From the NCBI RefSeq assembly GCF_000009985.1, contig NC_007626.1, positions 620,001 to 684,000 on the forward strand: DNA of 64,000 nucleotides, in the 5' to 3' direction. Positions 27,841-36,079 of the stretch are shown here, in pieces (positions within the stretch are counted from its first letter, which is position 1; every line of letters starts with the position of its first letter). The stretch is from Paramagnetospirillum magneticum AMB-1. Lineage in GTDB: Bacteria > Pseudomonadota > Alphaproteobacteria > Rhodospirillales > Magnetospirillaceae. A model generated the notes under the pieces. It saw nothing but the letters and a program-made list of their open reading frames with translations. It did no database searches and was not told the DNA's origin. The position numbers and the translations under genes are program-made.

Positions 27841-28454
27841 GCGCCCATCTGGCCTATCTGCTGGCCTGGGTCGTCTTCGGCCTGTCCCACAGCGCCCTGG
27901 CCGGGCGCGATCTGGCCGGACGGTGGTCGCGCATTGCATACAATGTTATCGCCATCGCTGCCTTCCTGGCGGTGGGAGGCGTCGGCGGCTGGGCCTTGGG
28001 CGCCGAGCCGGTCTTCGACCTGCCCTTCTGGGCAAAGGCGCTGCTGGGCGGCATCCATCTGGCCGGTTGGGCGGTGATGCTGATCTCGGCGCGCTATTAC
28101 GACCTGGGGCGGCTGGGGGGCCTGAGCCAGCTCCGCCACCCGGACCGTCCCGCCGATGAAGAATTGCGCCGGGATGGCCCCCATGCCTGGGTCCGCCATC
28201 CCCTCTATGCCGGGGCCTTCCTGATCCTGTGGGGGGCGGCGCTGTCGCCGCTGGGGCTGGCCACGGCGGTCTGGGGCAGTGTCTACCTGCTGGTCGGCAC
28301 TTATTGCGAGGAACGCCGCCTGCTGGCCCGCTATGGCCAGGACTATGCCGCCTATCGCGCCGAGGTGCCGGCGTTCATTCCGTGGCGGGGGCGAGGGGCA
28401 TTGGGCTGCCGCCCAAACCCGCCTGGAGGCGATGCCTCCAGACCTCTCTTTTGA
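27837..28454 (+). CDS. Membrane protein of the NnrU/isoprenylcysteine methyltransferase-like superfamily
   Basis: 205 residues with about five hydrophobic segments. The C-terminal region has HAWVRHPLYAGAFLILWG and GTYCEERRLLARYGQDYAAY, the conserved RHPxYxG and E-E-R-L signature of ICMT/PEMT-like membrane methyltransferases and NnrU relatives. The proposed start is TTG 27837 with GAGGAG upstream, overlapping the stop of the TPR gene. The last about 22 residues (after PAFIPWRG) are encoded by hairpin-repeat DNA and are probably not part of the original fold. Substrate unknown. Confidence 0.72.
   Translation: MSAHLAYLLAWVVFGLSHSALAGRDLAGRWSRIAYNVIAIAAFLAVGGVGGWALGAEPVFDLPFWAKALLGGIHLAGWAVMLISARYYDLGRLGGLSQLRHPDRPADEELRRDGPHAWVRHPLYAGAFLILWGAALSPLGLATAVWGSVYLLVGTYCEERRLLARYGQDYAAYRAEVPAFIPWRGRGALGCRPNPPGGDASRPLF
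28401..28441. repeat. Composite GC-hairpin repeat cluster, copy 3
   Basis: TTGGGC/GCCCAA (28401-28416) and CTGGAGGC/GCCTCCAG (28423-28441), followed by an AT-rich linker. This copy overlaps the 3' end of the NnrU-like gene and supplies its last codons. Confidence 0.75.
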
Positions 28455-28478
28455 TTGCAGATAAATGGGGGGCTGGGC

Positions 28479-28991
28479 TCAGCGCTTGATGTTGCACGCC
28501 TTGTCGGCCGAGGCCAGGGCGTCGGAGAAGCCCGACAGCGGGAAGGTGGCCGCCACGTCGCTGCCCTTGGCGGGGCTGGCGTGCAGAATGGCTTCCTTGC
28601 CCCGCTGCAGGGTGGCGATGATGGCCTTATCGGTCTTGGGATCGGCGGCCCAGGCACGCTCGCCCTTGGTGAACAGCGAATGCTTCAGGGCGCCCACCTG
28701 CAGCTCCACCGACGAATCCTTCTTGAAGGTGTAGGTGGCGTTGATGCTGACCTCGTCGTTGCTCTTGGAGCCGGGGCGATGGGTGACGATGAGGAAGGTG
28801 GAGTTCTTGCCTTTCTCGCCGCCGGTGACCTTGGCGGCGGTGGTGGCGATGTAGCAGACCTTGGCGTTGCCCTCGGTGTAGGTCAGGCTCTCCCACTCGC
28901 CGTATCTTCCCAGGCGCTTGGCATCGGCGGCGAAAGCCGTGCCGGTCGAGGCGAGCAGGGCGGCGGCGATGACGGCAAGACGGACGAGCAT
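28479..28991 (-). CDS. Exported invasion-associated locus B (IalB)-like protein
   Basis: 170 residues. Signal peptide with cleavage after about GTAFAAD (residue 22-23). The mature domain, starting RLGRYGEWESLTY, has the two-cysteine pattern (about Cys46 and near the C-terminal Cys166) and the FPLSGFSDALASADKAC ending common to IalB-family periplasmic proteins of alphaproteobacteria. The role of the family outside Bartonella is not established. Single gene, 116 bp after the OmpA-like gene on the same strand and separated from it by a terminator. Confidence 0.75.
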   Translation of the reverse strand: MLVRLAVIAAALLASTGTAFAADAKRLGRYGEWESLTYTEGNAKVCYIATTAAKVTGGEKGKNSTFLIVTHRPGSKSNDEVSINATYTFKKDSSVELQVGALKHSLFTKGERAWAADPKTDKAIIATLQRGKEAILHASPAKGSDVAATFPLSGFSDALASADKACNIKR

Positions 28992-29055
28992 GGGCGCAAT
29001 TCCTTGGTGACCACTGGACTCTTATTACCCGGCATCGCCGGGCTTGTGAATCGAA

Positions 29056-29083
29056 AAGGGCCCGACCGCGAGGTCGAGCCCTT
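29056..29083 (-). terminator. Terminator of the OmpA-like gene
   Basis: GC-rich hairpin, AAGGGC...GCCCTT outer stem and CGACC/GGTCG inner stem with one mismatch and a GCGA loop, followed on the minus strand by TTTTCG. Placed 25 bases after the stop. Confidence 0.75.
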
Positions 29084-29107
29084 GCCGATTTCAGTCGATC
29101 GCGCCGG

Positions 29108-30142
29108 TTAGGGCAGGATGATCTCCACGCGGCGGTTCTGCGGCTCGCGCACGCCATCGGGGGTCGGGACCATGGGCGAGGTCTTGCCCTTGGCGACCAC
29201 GACGATCTGGCTGGCCGGGATGCCCAGCTGCTCGAGCTGCGCCTTGACGGCGGCGCCGCGCTTCTCGGACAGGGCCTGGTTGTACTTGGCGCTGCCCGAC
29301 AGGTCGGTATGGGCCGACAGGTCGATGCGGGCGGCACCGGCGGTCTTGGCGGCACCTGCGGCCTGCTGCAGGACGCGGGCGGCTTCGGGGGTGATCTGCG
29401 CCTTGTCGAAGTCGAAGAACACGATGTAGTTCTTCTGCACCTGGGCCGGAGCGCGGGGCGCCGGGGCGGGAGCCGGAGCAGCCACCGGGACGGGCGCCGG
29501 AGCCGGAGCCGCCTTGGGGGCGTTGAACTTGTAGACGAAGCCAAGCATCAGACCGTGGTCACGATACTCGGAATCGATCTTGGCATTGTTCGACGCGGCC
29601 TTCGACTCGTAATCCAGGGTCGAGAAATAGCGGTACTGGGCCTTCAGTTCGACATTGTCGGTGAGGTCATAGCCCACGCCGGCAAAGCCCTGATAGGCGA
29701 ACTGCCAGTCGTCGCCGCTATAGGCGTTGGCGCCGTTCTTCTTGACGGTTCCGTTGTCCAGGCGGGCGGCGCCGATACCAAGGCCGACGAAGGGATGCCA
29801 CTTGGACTGGGGCAGGAACTCGTAGACGCCGTTGAACATGGGCGCCAGGGCCGAGGTATCGCCGCTGCCGGTGGCGCCGCCAACCTTGGAGACGCCGCTG
29901 GAGCGATAGGACAGTTCACCTTCCGCGCGCCACTGGCCGAACGCATAGCCGACCACGCCCTGGGTCAGCCAGCCCACGTCGGACTCGGACTTGAGGCCGG
30001 AAACGCCGGAGCCGCTGTTCTTGGAATCCTGCAGGAGCTGGGCGCCGGCGTCGAGACCGACATACCACTGGGCCTGTGCGGCCACCGGGGCCAGGGCACC
30101 GACGACGACGGCCGCGGCAAGGAGGGACTTGAGGCTGCGCAT
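29108..30142 (-). CDS. OmpA-like outer-membrane protein
   Basis: 344 residues. Signal peptide ending AAQAQWYVG (about 20-22), an eight-stranded porin-like barrel (about 22-205), an Ala-Pro linker (about 207-230) and a C-terminal OmpA peptidoglycan-binding domain containing NYIVFFDFDKAQITPEAARV and LSEKRGAAVKAQLEQLG. It should tether the outer membrane to peptidoglycan. ATG at 30142 begins the signal peptide; the open frame extends 34 codons further but without homology. Ends with a clear terminator. Confidence 0.92.
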   Translation of the reverse strand: MRSLKSLLAAAVVVGALAPVAAQAQWYVGLDAGAQLLQDSKNSGSGVSGLKSESDVGWLTQGVVGYAFGQWRAEGELSYRSSGVSKVGGATGSGDTSALAPMFNGVYEFLPQSKWHPFVGLGIGAARLDNGTVKKNGANAYSGDDWQFAYQGFAGVGYDLTDNVELKAQYRYFSTLDYESKAASNNAKIDSEYRDHGLMLGFVYKFNAPKAAPAPAPVPVAAPAPAPAPRAPAQVQKNYIVFFDFDKAQITPEAARVLQQAAGAAKTAGAARIDLSAHTDLSGSAKYNQALSEKRGAAVKAQLEQLGIPASQIVVVAKGKTSPMVPTPDGVREPQNRRVEIILP

Positions 30143-30278
30143 GGTTATGAACCTTCCCGTGGGGGTGCGATGCGTTGTGAATCTGCCCCCATATCTACGC
30201 TCGCCCCCGGCATCCGGCAAGGTAACGGTGCCGCGCCGCAGCATGTTCTCCGGCGGCTGTTGCCGAAAAGCAACAGTG

Positions 30279-31073
30279 TTACGCGGTGGGGGCTTCCGGT
30301 TCGGCGGGAGGGGCGGACTCGGCTTGGGCCTTCAGGCGGCGGAACGAGCGCAGGCTGACGGGAATCATGCCCAGATACAAGGTCCCCAGCAGGGACAGGG
30401 TCAACCATGGCTCGGTGACCAGGAAGGCGGCGGCCAGGCCGATGATCAGCAGGATAGGCAGCACCCAGCGATGGGGAATGCGCACCTTCTTACCCGAGAA
30501 GGTCGGGATCTTGCTGACCATCAGGAACGAGACGCCCATCAGGAACACCGACACCACCATCGGCTGGTCGAAGAAGCCGCCGCCGAACTGGATGGTGAAG
30601 ACCAGCGGCATCAGCACCAGCCCCGCCGCCGCCGGGGCTGGGACGCCGGTGAAGAAATTATAGGCGTAGGGCGGCAGGTCGGGCTCGCCGATCATGGTGT
30701 TGAATCGGGCGAGGCGCAGGGCGCAGCATACCGAGAACAGCAGCACCATGGCCCAGCCATAGGCTCCGGCGCCCTGCATGGTCCAGAAATACAGCACCAT
30801 GGCCGGCGCCACGCCGAAGCTGACGAAATCGGAGAGCGAGTCCAGCTCGGCGCCGAACTTCGACGTGCCCTGCAACAGGCGGGCGACCCGTCCGTCCAGC
30901 CCGTCCAGGATGGCGGCCAGCACGGTGGACATCACCGCCTCCTTCCACATGCCGTGGACGGCGAAGCGGATGGCGGTCAACCCGGCGCACAGCGCCAGCA
31001 GCGTCAGAATGTTGGGGATCAGCTTGTTGATCGACAACCCCCGGATGCGGGGCGGACGCTTGGGGCGGAACAT
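30279..31073 (-). CDS. pssA: CDP-diacylglycerol-serine O-phosphatidyltransferase
   Basis: Predicted inner-membrane enzyme making phosphatidylserine. 264 residues with about eight membrane segments. The CDP-alcohol phosphatidyltransferase motif DGLDGRVARLLQGTSKFGAE, followed by LDSLSD, gives the D-G-A-R-G-D-D pattern (about 60-85). ATG at 31073 shares one base with the psd stop (TGATG), so psd and pssA are coupled, as is common in this class. Confidence 0.95.
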   Translation of the reverse strand: MFRPKRPPRIRGLSINKLIPNILTLLALCAGLTAIRFAVHGMWKEAVMSTVLAAILDGLDGRVARLLQGTSKFGAELDSLSDFVSFGVAPAMVLYFWTMQGAGAYGWAMVLLFSVCCALRLARFNTMIGEPDLPPYAYNFFTGVPAPAAAGLVLMPLVFTIQFGGGFFDQPMVVSVFLMGVSFLMVSKIPTFSGKKVRIPHRWVLPILLIIGLAAAFLVTEPWLTLSLLGTLYLGMIPVSLRSFRRLKAQAESAPPAEPEAPTA

Positions 31074-31801
31074 CAGCGGATTTCTCCCTGGCGGGCGCCT
31101 TCCGTGGAATCCAGGTCGGCCAGAACCGTCTCGCCGGCGATGATGCTTTGTCCCAGGCTGACCAGGGGCGCCACGCCGTCGGGCAGATAGACGTCGACGC
31201 GCGAGCCGAAGCGGATCAGCCCGAAACGCTGGCCGGCGCGGACCTGCTGGCCGTCCTTCAGGTCGCACTTGATGCGCCGGGCCACCAGGCCGGCGATCTG
31301 CACGAAGGCGATCTCGCGGCCATCGGCGCGGCTCATGCGCACGCTCATGCGCTCGTTGTCGGCGCTGGCCTTGTCCAGGGAGGCGTCGAGGAACTTGCCC
31401 GGCCGGTACGAGCACTTGACGATGGTGCCGTCCACCGGGCAGCGGTTGATGTGGACCGAGAACACGCTCATGAACACCGAAATGCGCATGCGGGGCGCGT
31501 CCCCCATGTCCAGCTCGGGCGGCGGGGCGACCATGCCGACCATCTGCACCACGCCGTCGGCGGGGCTGATCACCAGGCCGTCGCGGGTGGGGGTGACGCG
31601 GTCGGGATCGCGGAAGAACCAGGCGCACCAGCAGGTGAGCAGGGCGCCGGCCCAGCCCAGCGGCCCCCAGATCTGGCCCAGCAGCAGGGCCCCCAAGGCA
31701 AAGAGCCCGACGAACGGCCAGCCCTCGCGGTTGATGGGGAACCAAAGATACTTGGTCAAGGAAATCTGCTGCGCCTGCACCGCTTCACCTCTCAATAACA
31801 C
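31073..31801 (-). CDS. psd: Phosphatidylserine decarboxylase proenzyme
   Basis: Predicted to make phosphatidylethanolamine. 242 residues, the short (PSD-A) type. An N-terminal hydrophobic hairpin (about 26-58) is followed by the catalytic domain with RISVFMSVFSVHINRCPV. Self-cleavage site is the Gly-Ser of RFGSRVDVYLPDG (about 198-210), generating the pyruvoyl group. The start appears to be GTG 31801 with AAGGGGCG upstream. First gene of the psd-pssA unit. Confidence 0.93.
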   Translation of the reverse strand: MLLRGEAVQAQQISLTKYLWFPINREGWPFVGLFALGALLLGQIWGPLGWAGALLTCWCAWFFRDPDRVTPTRDGLVISPADGVVQMVGMVAPPPELDMGDAPRMRISVFMSVFSVHINRCPVDGTIVKCSYRPGKFLDASLDKASADNERMSVRMSRADGREIAFVQIAGLVARRIKCDLKDGQQVRAGQRFGLIRFGSRVDVYLPDGVAPLVSLGQSIIAGETVLADLDSTEGARQGEIR

Positions 31802-31900
31802 CGCCCCTTTTGGATTTTCATCCCGGTCGGCGTCATGATACTAGTGTGGAGGAATTGAAGTTTCTACCATGAATTTTGTCGAGGATCGGGCGGCGTCTGT

Positions 31901-32410
31901 ATGTCCAAGTCGAAGGCGTTTTCTTTGGGCGGCATGAGCCTGCCGCTGGATATCGACGCGGTTCTCGAGGAGGCCGAGGCCCAGCCTCTGGCGCTCGGCA
32001 CCGGTCCCGTGGCGTTCGATTTCGGATTTCGCTTCGTCCGCTTCGCCGGCCGGCTGGAACAATCGGCCTCGGGCGTTCAGCTCAAGCTGGTGGGGGACCT
32101 TGGTCCCATGCCGTACTCGGCGGAATCGCCCGCCGCCCGGTCCGGGTTGGCCCGCATCGTTGATGCCGGCAATTCCGTGCTGGGCGCCGGGTCGTTCCGT
32201 CTGGCCCAGGGGCGGATTCTGCTGGGGGGGGAACTGGGCGTTCCCATGCCGGTTTCGGCGGTGGGTCTGGTCTCGGCGGTGACGCGCTTCCTGGTTCCGG
32301 CCACGCCCTATATGGAGCTGATCTCCATGTACATCCGGCCGCCCCTGGCGCCCGCCCGCCCGGGCGAAAGCGCCGTGCGCCCCGAATGGCGCAAGTCCAA
32401 GCGCCGCTGA
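31901..32410 (+). CDS. Hypothetical protein, unknown function
   Basis: 169 residues, no signal peptide. The first half has alternating hydrophobic residues (GPVAFDFGFRFVRFAGRLE, VQLKLVGDLGPMPYSAE) suggesting a beta-rich fold. The second half contains GVPMPVSAVGLVSAVTRFL and a basic C-terminus. I do not recognise a family. ATG at 31901 has only a weak Shine-Dalgarno sequence; ATG at 31934 is an alternative. Divergent from psd, convergent with the LysM gene across a cluster of hairpins. Confidence 0.6.
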   Translation: MSKSKAFSLGGMSLPLDIDAVLEEAEAQPLALGTGPVAFDFGFRFVRFAGRLEQSASGVQLKLVGDLGPMPYSAESPAARSGLARIVDAGNSVLGAGSFRLAQGRILLGGELGVPMPVSAVGLVSAVTRFLVPATPYMELISMYIRPPLAPARPGESAVRPEWRKSKRR

Positions 32411-32421
32411 GGCAACGCCCT

Positions 32422-32556
32422 AGAGTGCGTCAGCTTTAAGCTGAAGCACTCTAAGATTCTGTCTGTACGAAAAAGCTCCGTTTTTTCAGGGCTCAAGCGC
32501 CGCTCGGGCTTAAGAGTTCTTCGACTTTCCGATTCAGCTTAAGTGCGAAGAACTCT
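32422..32556. terminator. Hairpin cluster between convergent genes
   Basis: Three inverted repeats fill the gap: AGAGTGC-g-TCAGCTT paired with AAGCTGA-a-GCACTCT (32422-32452), GAAAAA/TTTTTC (32469-32487), and AGAGTTCTTCG/CGAAGAACTCT (32513-32556), the last overlapping the stop of the LysM gene. Likely bidirectional termination; AT content differs from the GC-hairpin repeats elsewhere. Confidence 0.55.
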
Positions 32557-33499
32557 ATTTCGCCGGAACGCTGAACACCTGGCCGGGATAGATGCGGTCG
32601 GGGTCCTTGATGTGGTCGCGGTTGGCCTCGAAGATCACCGTATAGGCCATGCCCTGGCCATAGAGCCGCCGGGCGATGCGCCAAAGGGAATTGCCCTGGA
32701 GCACGGTCACGGTGGAACCGCCCTTCAGGGTGGTCTCCTCGCCCCTGGTCCACGAGGCCTCGACCCGGGCGAGAACCTTGCCCTTGTCGTCCACCTGATC
32801 GGCGCGCAGCAGATGGGTGCCCTTGCCCGGCGGCAAGGCGGCGCTCACCCGCCAGTTGCCCTCGGCATCGGCGGAGGCGCGGCCCAGCAGGCCGTTGTCC
32901 AGGTAGAGATTGATTCTGGCGCCGTTGGGAGCGCGGCCACTGACCGTCATGCGGCCCTTGTCGTTGTGGTCGATGATGTCGAGGGACAGGCCGCTGGGAG
33001 CGGCGGCGGCGTTGGGTCCTTGCAGGATGCGGCTGCTTCCGTCGCGACCCGATTTGATGGCCAGGGCGGTGCCCTGGCCGCGCGGCGGCACGACCAGCAC
33101 CACGGTCTCGCCCGATTCGGACAGGCTGCCATCGGGATTGACGGCCTTCAGCCGCAGCTCGCGCGAGCCGGGAGGCAGCGGGCCGGGAGGCAGCAACACC
33201 CATTCCCCCCGCCCGTCGGCGGTGACCTGGCCCAATTCCTGGGTGCCGTCGATGACGGTGACCCGGGCGCCGGGCCTGGCGCGGCCGGCGATGACCGCGT
33301 CGCCGCCTGCATCGATGCGGACAACGTCGAAGGACGGCTCGCCCAATTCGGCAATGGCGGCCCTGGTGGCGGGGCCGGGCGGCGGGGGAATCTGCGCCTC
33401 CATGTCCTTCGTCTCGTCACGCTGGTTGAGCATGGCGAGCACGATGGCGATCACGGCGACGGCAAGCCCGATGAGGGCGACGAGCTTAGGCCGGTTCAA
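32555..33499 (-). CDS. LysM peptidoglycan-binding protein with Ig-like repeats
   Basis: 314 residues. One N-terminal membrane anchor (about 6-24), then two bacterial Ig-like or Big-type segments (about 58-125 and 165-245), each with patterns such as GRARPGARVTVIDG and GRAPNGARINLYLDNG. The C-terminal LysM domain (about 262-312) includes GNSLWRIARRLYGQG and DPDRIYPGQVFSVP. It is probably an envelope protein bound to glycan. Family members are often named BON/LysM or YgaU-like; a specific role is not apparent. Divergent from idh. Confidence 0.85.
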   Translation of the reverse strand: MNRPKLVALIGLAVAVIAIVLAMLNQRDETKDMEAQIPPPPGPATRAAIAELGEPSFDVVRIDAGGDAVIAGRARPGARVTVIDGTQELGQVTADGRGEWVLLPPGPLPPGSRELRLKAVNPDGSLSESGETVVLVVPPRGQGTALAIKSGRDGSSRILQGPNAAAAPSGLSLDIIDHNDKGRMTVSGRAPNGARINLYLDNGLLGRASADAEGNWRVSAALPPGKGTHLLRADQVDDKGKVLARVEASWTRGEETTLKGGSTVTVLQGNSLWRIARRLYGQGMAYTVIFEANRDHIKDPDRIYPGQVFSVPAK

Positions 33500-33658
33500 C
33501 GGCTCCTCGCTGTGTGGTGGTGGAGGCGGCCGCTACCCTAGCCCTTATTTCCCCCAGTGTCACGGGCGCGAATCCGTCGCTTGCGCCCGTTTCATGGGTT
33601 TTCTCCCGGTCCTACCCGCCCGTTTCCCCTCCCAACGAGTAGGATTGAGTCTTGCGTT

Positions 33659-33674
33659 TGGCACCCCGAATGCT
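33659..33674 (+). promoter_or_regulatory. Possible sigma-54 promoter upstream of monomeric idh
   Basis: TGGCAC-N5-ATGCT keeps the essential GG and GC doublets ten bases apart, with one mismatch in the -12 element. It lies 74 bases before the start codon. A sigma-70 alternative (TTGCGT, 16 bases, TATCGT) overlaps it. Confidence 0.3.
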
Positions 33675-33747
33675 ATCGTCCCGCGTTTGCCGCGTGGCGG
33701 AATTCACGGGCAGGCGAGGGTATGGCTTCGAGCGAGGGGTAAGAACG

Positions 33748-35973
33748 ATGACGACCGCGAAAATCATCTGGACCAAGGTTGACGAGGCGCCGGCTCTGGC
33801 GACCTATTCTTTGCTGCCCATCGTCCAGGCCTTTACCGGGGCGGCTGGAGTTGCGGTCGAGACCCGCGACATCTCGCTGGCCGGTCGCATCATCGCCAAT
33901 TTCCCCGAGAACCTGACCCCGGCGCAGCGCATCGGCGACGAATTGGCCGAACTGGGCGAACTGACGCTCAAGCCCGAAGCCAACATCATCAAGCTGCCCA
34001 ACGTCAGCGCCTCGGTGCCGCAGCTCAAGGCCGCCATCAAGGAATTGCAGTCCCAGGGCTACAAGATTCCCGACTTCCCCGAGGACCCCAAGACCGATGC
34101 CGAGAAGGAACTCAAGGCCCGCTTCGGCAAGGTCCTGGGCTCGGCGGTGAATCCGGTGCTGCGCGAGGGCAATTCCGACCGCCGCGCCGCCGCGTCGGTG
34201 AAGGCGTTCGCCCGCAAGAATCCCCACAAGATGGGGGCCTGGGCCGCTTCGTCCCAGTCCCATGTCGCCCACATGAATGCCGGTGACTTCTACGGCAGCG
34301 AGAAGTCGGTGACCGTCGCCGCCGCCACCGACGTCAAGATCGAGTTCCACGGCAAGGATGGCTCGATCCATGTGCTGAAGGCCAAGACCAAGCTCAAGGC
34401 CGGCGAGGTCATCGACGCCGCGGTGATGAGCGCCAAGGCTCTGCGCGCCTTCTACGCCGAGCAGATCGCCGACGCCAAGTCCCAGCCGGGCCTGCTGCTG
34501 TCGCTGCATCTCAAGGCGACCATGATGAAGGTTTCGGACCCCATCATGTTCGGCCATGCCGTCACCGTCTTCTTCAAGGACGTGTTCGAGAAGCACGCCG
34601 CCGCCATCAAGGACCTGGGCGTCAACGTCAACAACGGCTTCGGCGACCTGATCGCCAAGCTGGACAAGCTGCCCGCCGCCAAGAAGGCCGAGATCGAGGC
34701 CGACATCAAGGCCGCCTACGAGGCCGGTCCGCCCCTGGCCATGGTCAATTCCGACAAGGGCATCACCAACCTGCATGTGCCGTCCGACGTCATCGTCGAC
34801 GCCTCCATGCCCGCCATGATCCGTGATTCCGGCCGCATGTGGGGCACCGACGGCAAGCTGCACGACACCAAGGCCATGATCCCCGACCGCTGCTACGCCC
34901 GCATGTACCAGGTGGTCATCGACGACTGCAAGAAGCACGGCGCCTTCGATCCCAAGACCATGGGCAGCGTGCCGAATGTGGGCCTGATGGCTCAGAAGGC
35001 CGAGGAGTATGGCTCCCATGACAAGACCTTCGAGATTGCCGCCGATGGCGTGGTCCAGGTTGTGGACGAATCCGGCGCAGTGCTGCTGGAGCAGAAGGTC
35101 GAGGCCGGCGATATCTTCCGCGCCTGCCAGACCAAGGACGCCCCCATCCAGGATTGGGTGAAGCTGGCCGTGACCCGCGCCCGGCTGTCCAATACCCCGG
35201 CCATCTTCTGGCTGGACAAGAACCGCGCCCACGATGCCCAGATCATCGCCAAGGTGGAAAAGTACCTCAAGGACCACGACACCACCGGCCTGGACATCAC
35301 CATCAAGGCGCCGGAAGAGGCCATCGCCGTCTCGCTGGAGCGCATCCGCAAGGGTCTGGACACCATCTCGGTGACCGGCAACGTGCTGCGCGACTACCTG
35401 ACCGACCTGTTCCCCATCCTGGAACTGGGCACTTCGGCCAAGATGCTGTCCATCGTCCCGCTGATGGCGGGCGGCGGCCTGTTCGAGACCGGTGCCGGCG
35501 GCTCGGCTCCCAAGCACGTGCAGCAGTTCCAGGAGGAGGGCTACCTCCGCTGGGACAGCCTGGGCGAATTCCTGGCGCTGGGCGTGTCGCTGGAGCATCT
35601 GGCCCAGACCTTCAAGAACCCCAAGGCGCAGGTTCTGGCCGACACCTTGGATCAGGCTAACGCCCGGATCCTCGACAACAACCGCTCGCCGGCCCGCAAG
35701 GTGGGCGAACTGGACAATCGCGGCAGCCATTTCTATCTGGCGCTCTACTGGGCTCAGGCCCTGGCCGAGCAGACCAAGGACAAGGAGCTGGCCGCCCGCT
35801 TCGCTCCGCTGGCCAAGGCGCTGACCGAGAACGAGGACAAGATCAACGCCGAGCTGATCGCGGCGCAGGGCAAGCCGGTGGACATGGGCGGCTACTACAG
35901 CCCCAATGATTCCAAGACCTCGGCCGCCATGCGTCCCAGCGCCACCTTGAACGCGGCCCTGGCCGCCATTTAA
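33748..35973 (+). CDS. NADP-dependent isocitrate dehydrogenase, monomeric type
   Basis: Predicted TCA-cycle enzyme oxidising isocitrate to 2-oxoglutarate with NADP. 741 residues, the usual size of the 80-kDa monomeric family. Family sequence begins MTTAKIIWTKVDEAPALATY; other landmarks are VLREGNSDRRAAASVK (isocitrate-binding serine), NGFGDLIAKLDKLP and NRSPARKVGELDNRGSHFYL. ATG at 33748 is taken although the frame is open 32 codons upstream. The next gene encodes a second, structurally different isocitrate dehydrogenase. Confidence 0.95.
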   Translation: MTTAKIIWTKVDEAPALATYSLLPIVQAFTGAAGVAVETRDISLAGRIIANFPENLTPAQRIGDELAELGELTLKPEANIIKLPNVSASVPQLKAAIKELQSQGYKIPDFPEDPKTDAEKELKARFGKVLGSAVNPVLREGNSDRRAAASVKAFARKNPHKMGAWAASSQSHVAHMNAGDFYGSEKSVTVAAATDVKIEFHGKDGSIHVLKAKTKLKAGEVIDAAVMSAKALRAFYAEQIADAKSQPGLLLSLHLKATMMKVSDPIMFGHAVTVFFKDVFEKHAAAIKDLGVNVNNGFGDLIAKLDKLPAAKKAEIEADIKAAYEAGPPLAMVNSDKGITNLHVPSDVIVDASMPAMIRDSGRMWGTDGKLHDTKAMIPDRCYARMYQVVIDDCKKHGAFDPKTMGSVPNVGLMAQKAEEYGSHDKTFEIAADGVVQVVDESGAVLLEQKVEAGDIFRACQTKDAPIQDWVKLAVTRARLSNTPAIFWLDKNRAHDAQIIAKVEKYLKDHDTTGLDITIKAPEEAIAVSLERIRKGLDTISVTGNVLRDYLTDLFPILELGTSAKMLSIVPLMAGGGLFETGAGGSAPKHVQQFQEEGYLRWDSLGEFLALGVSLEHLAQTFKNPKAQVLADTLDQANARILDNNRSPARKVGELDNRGSHFYLALYWAQALAEQTKDKELAARFAPLAKALTENEDKINAELIAAQGKPVDMGGYYSPNDSKTSAAMRPSATLNAALAAI

Positions 35974-36079
35974 TACGGTTCGGCGGCGGCGGGAGATGCG
36001 AACTCCCGCCGCTCCGTTCCGGTCCGCCATCTAGAGACAAGCAGATATTGGGCCTTTCGCACCCCGAGGAACCCCGTCA

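Noticed and set aside
33673..36030. A 785-codon frame antisense to the monomeric isocitrate dehydrogenase
   Set aside because: Third-position GC effect only; the forward gene matches its family from end to end.
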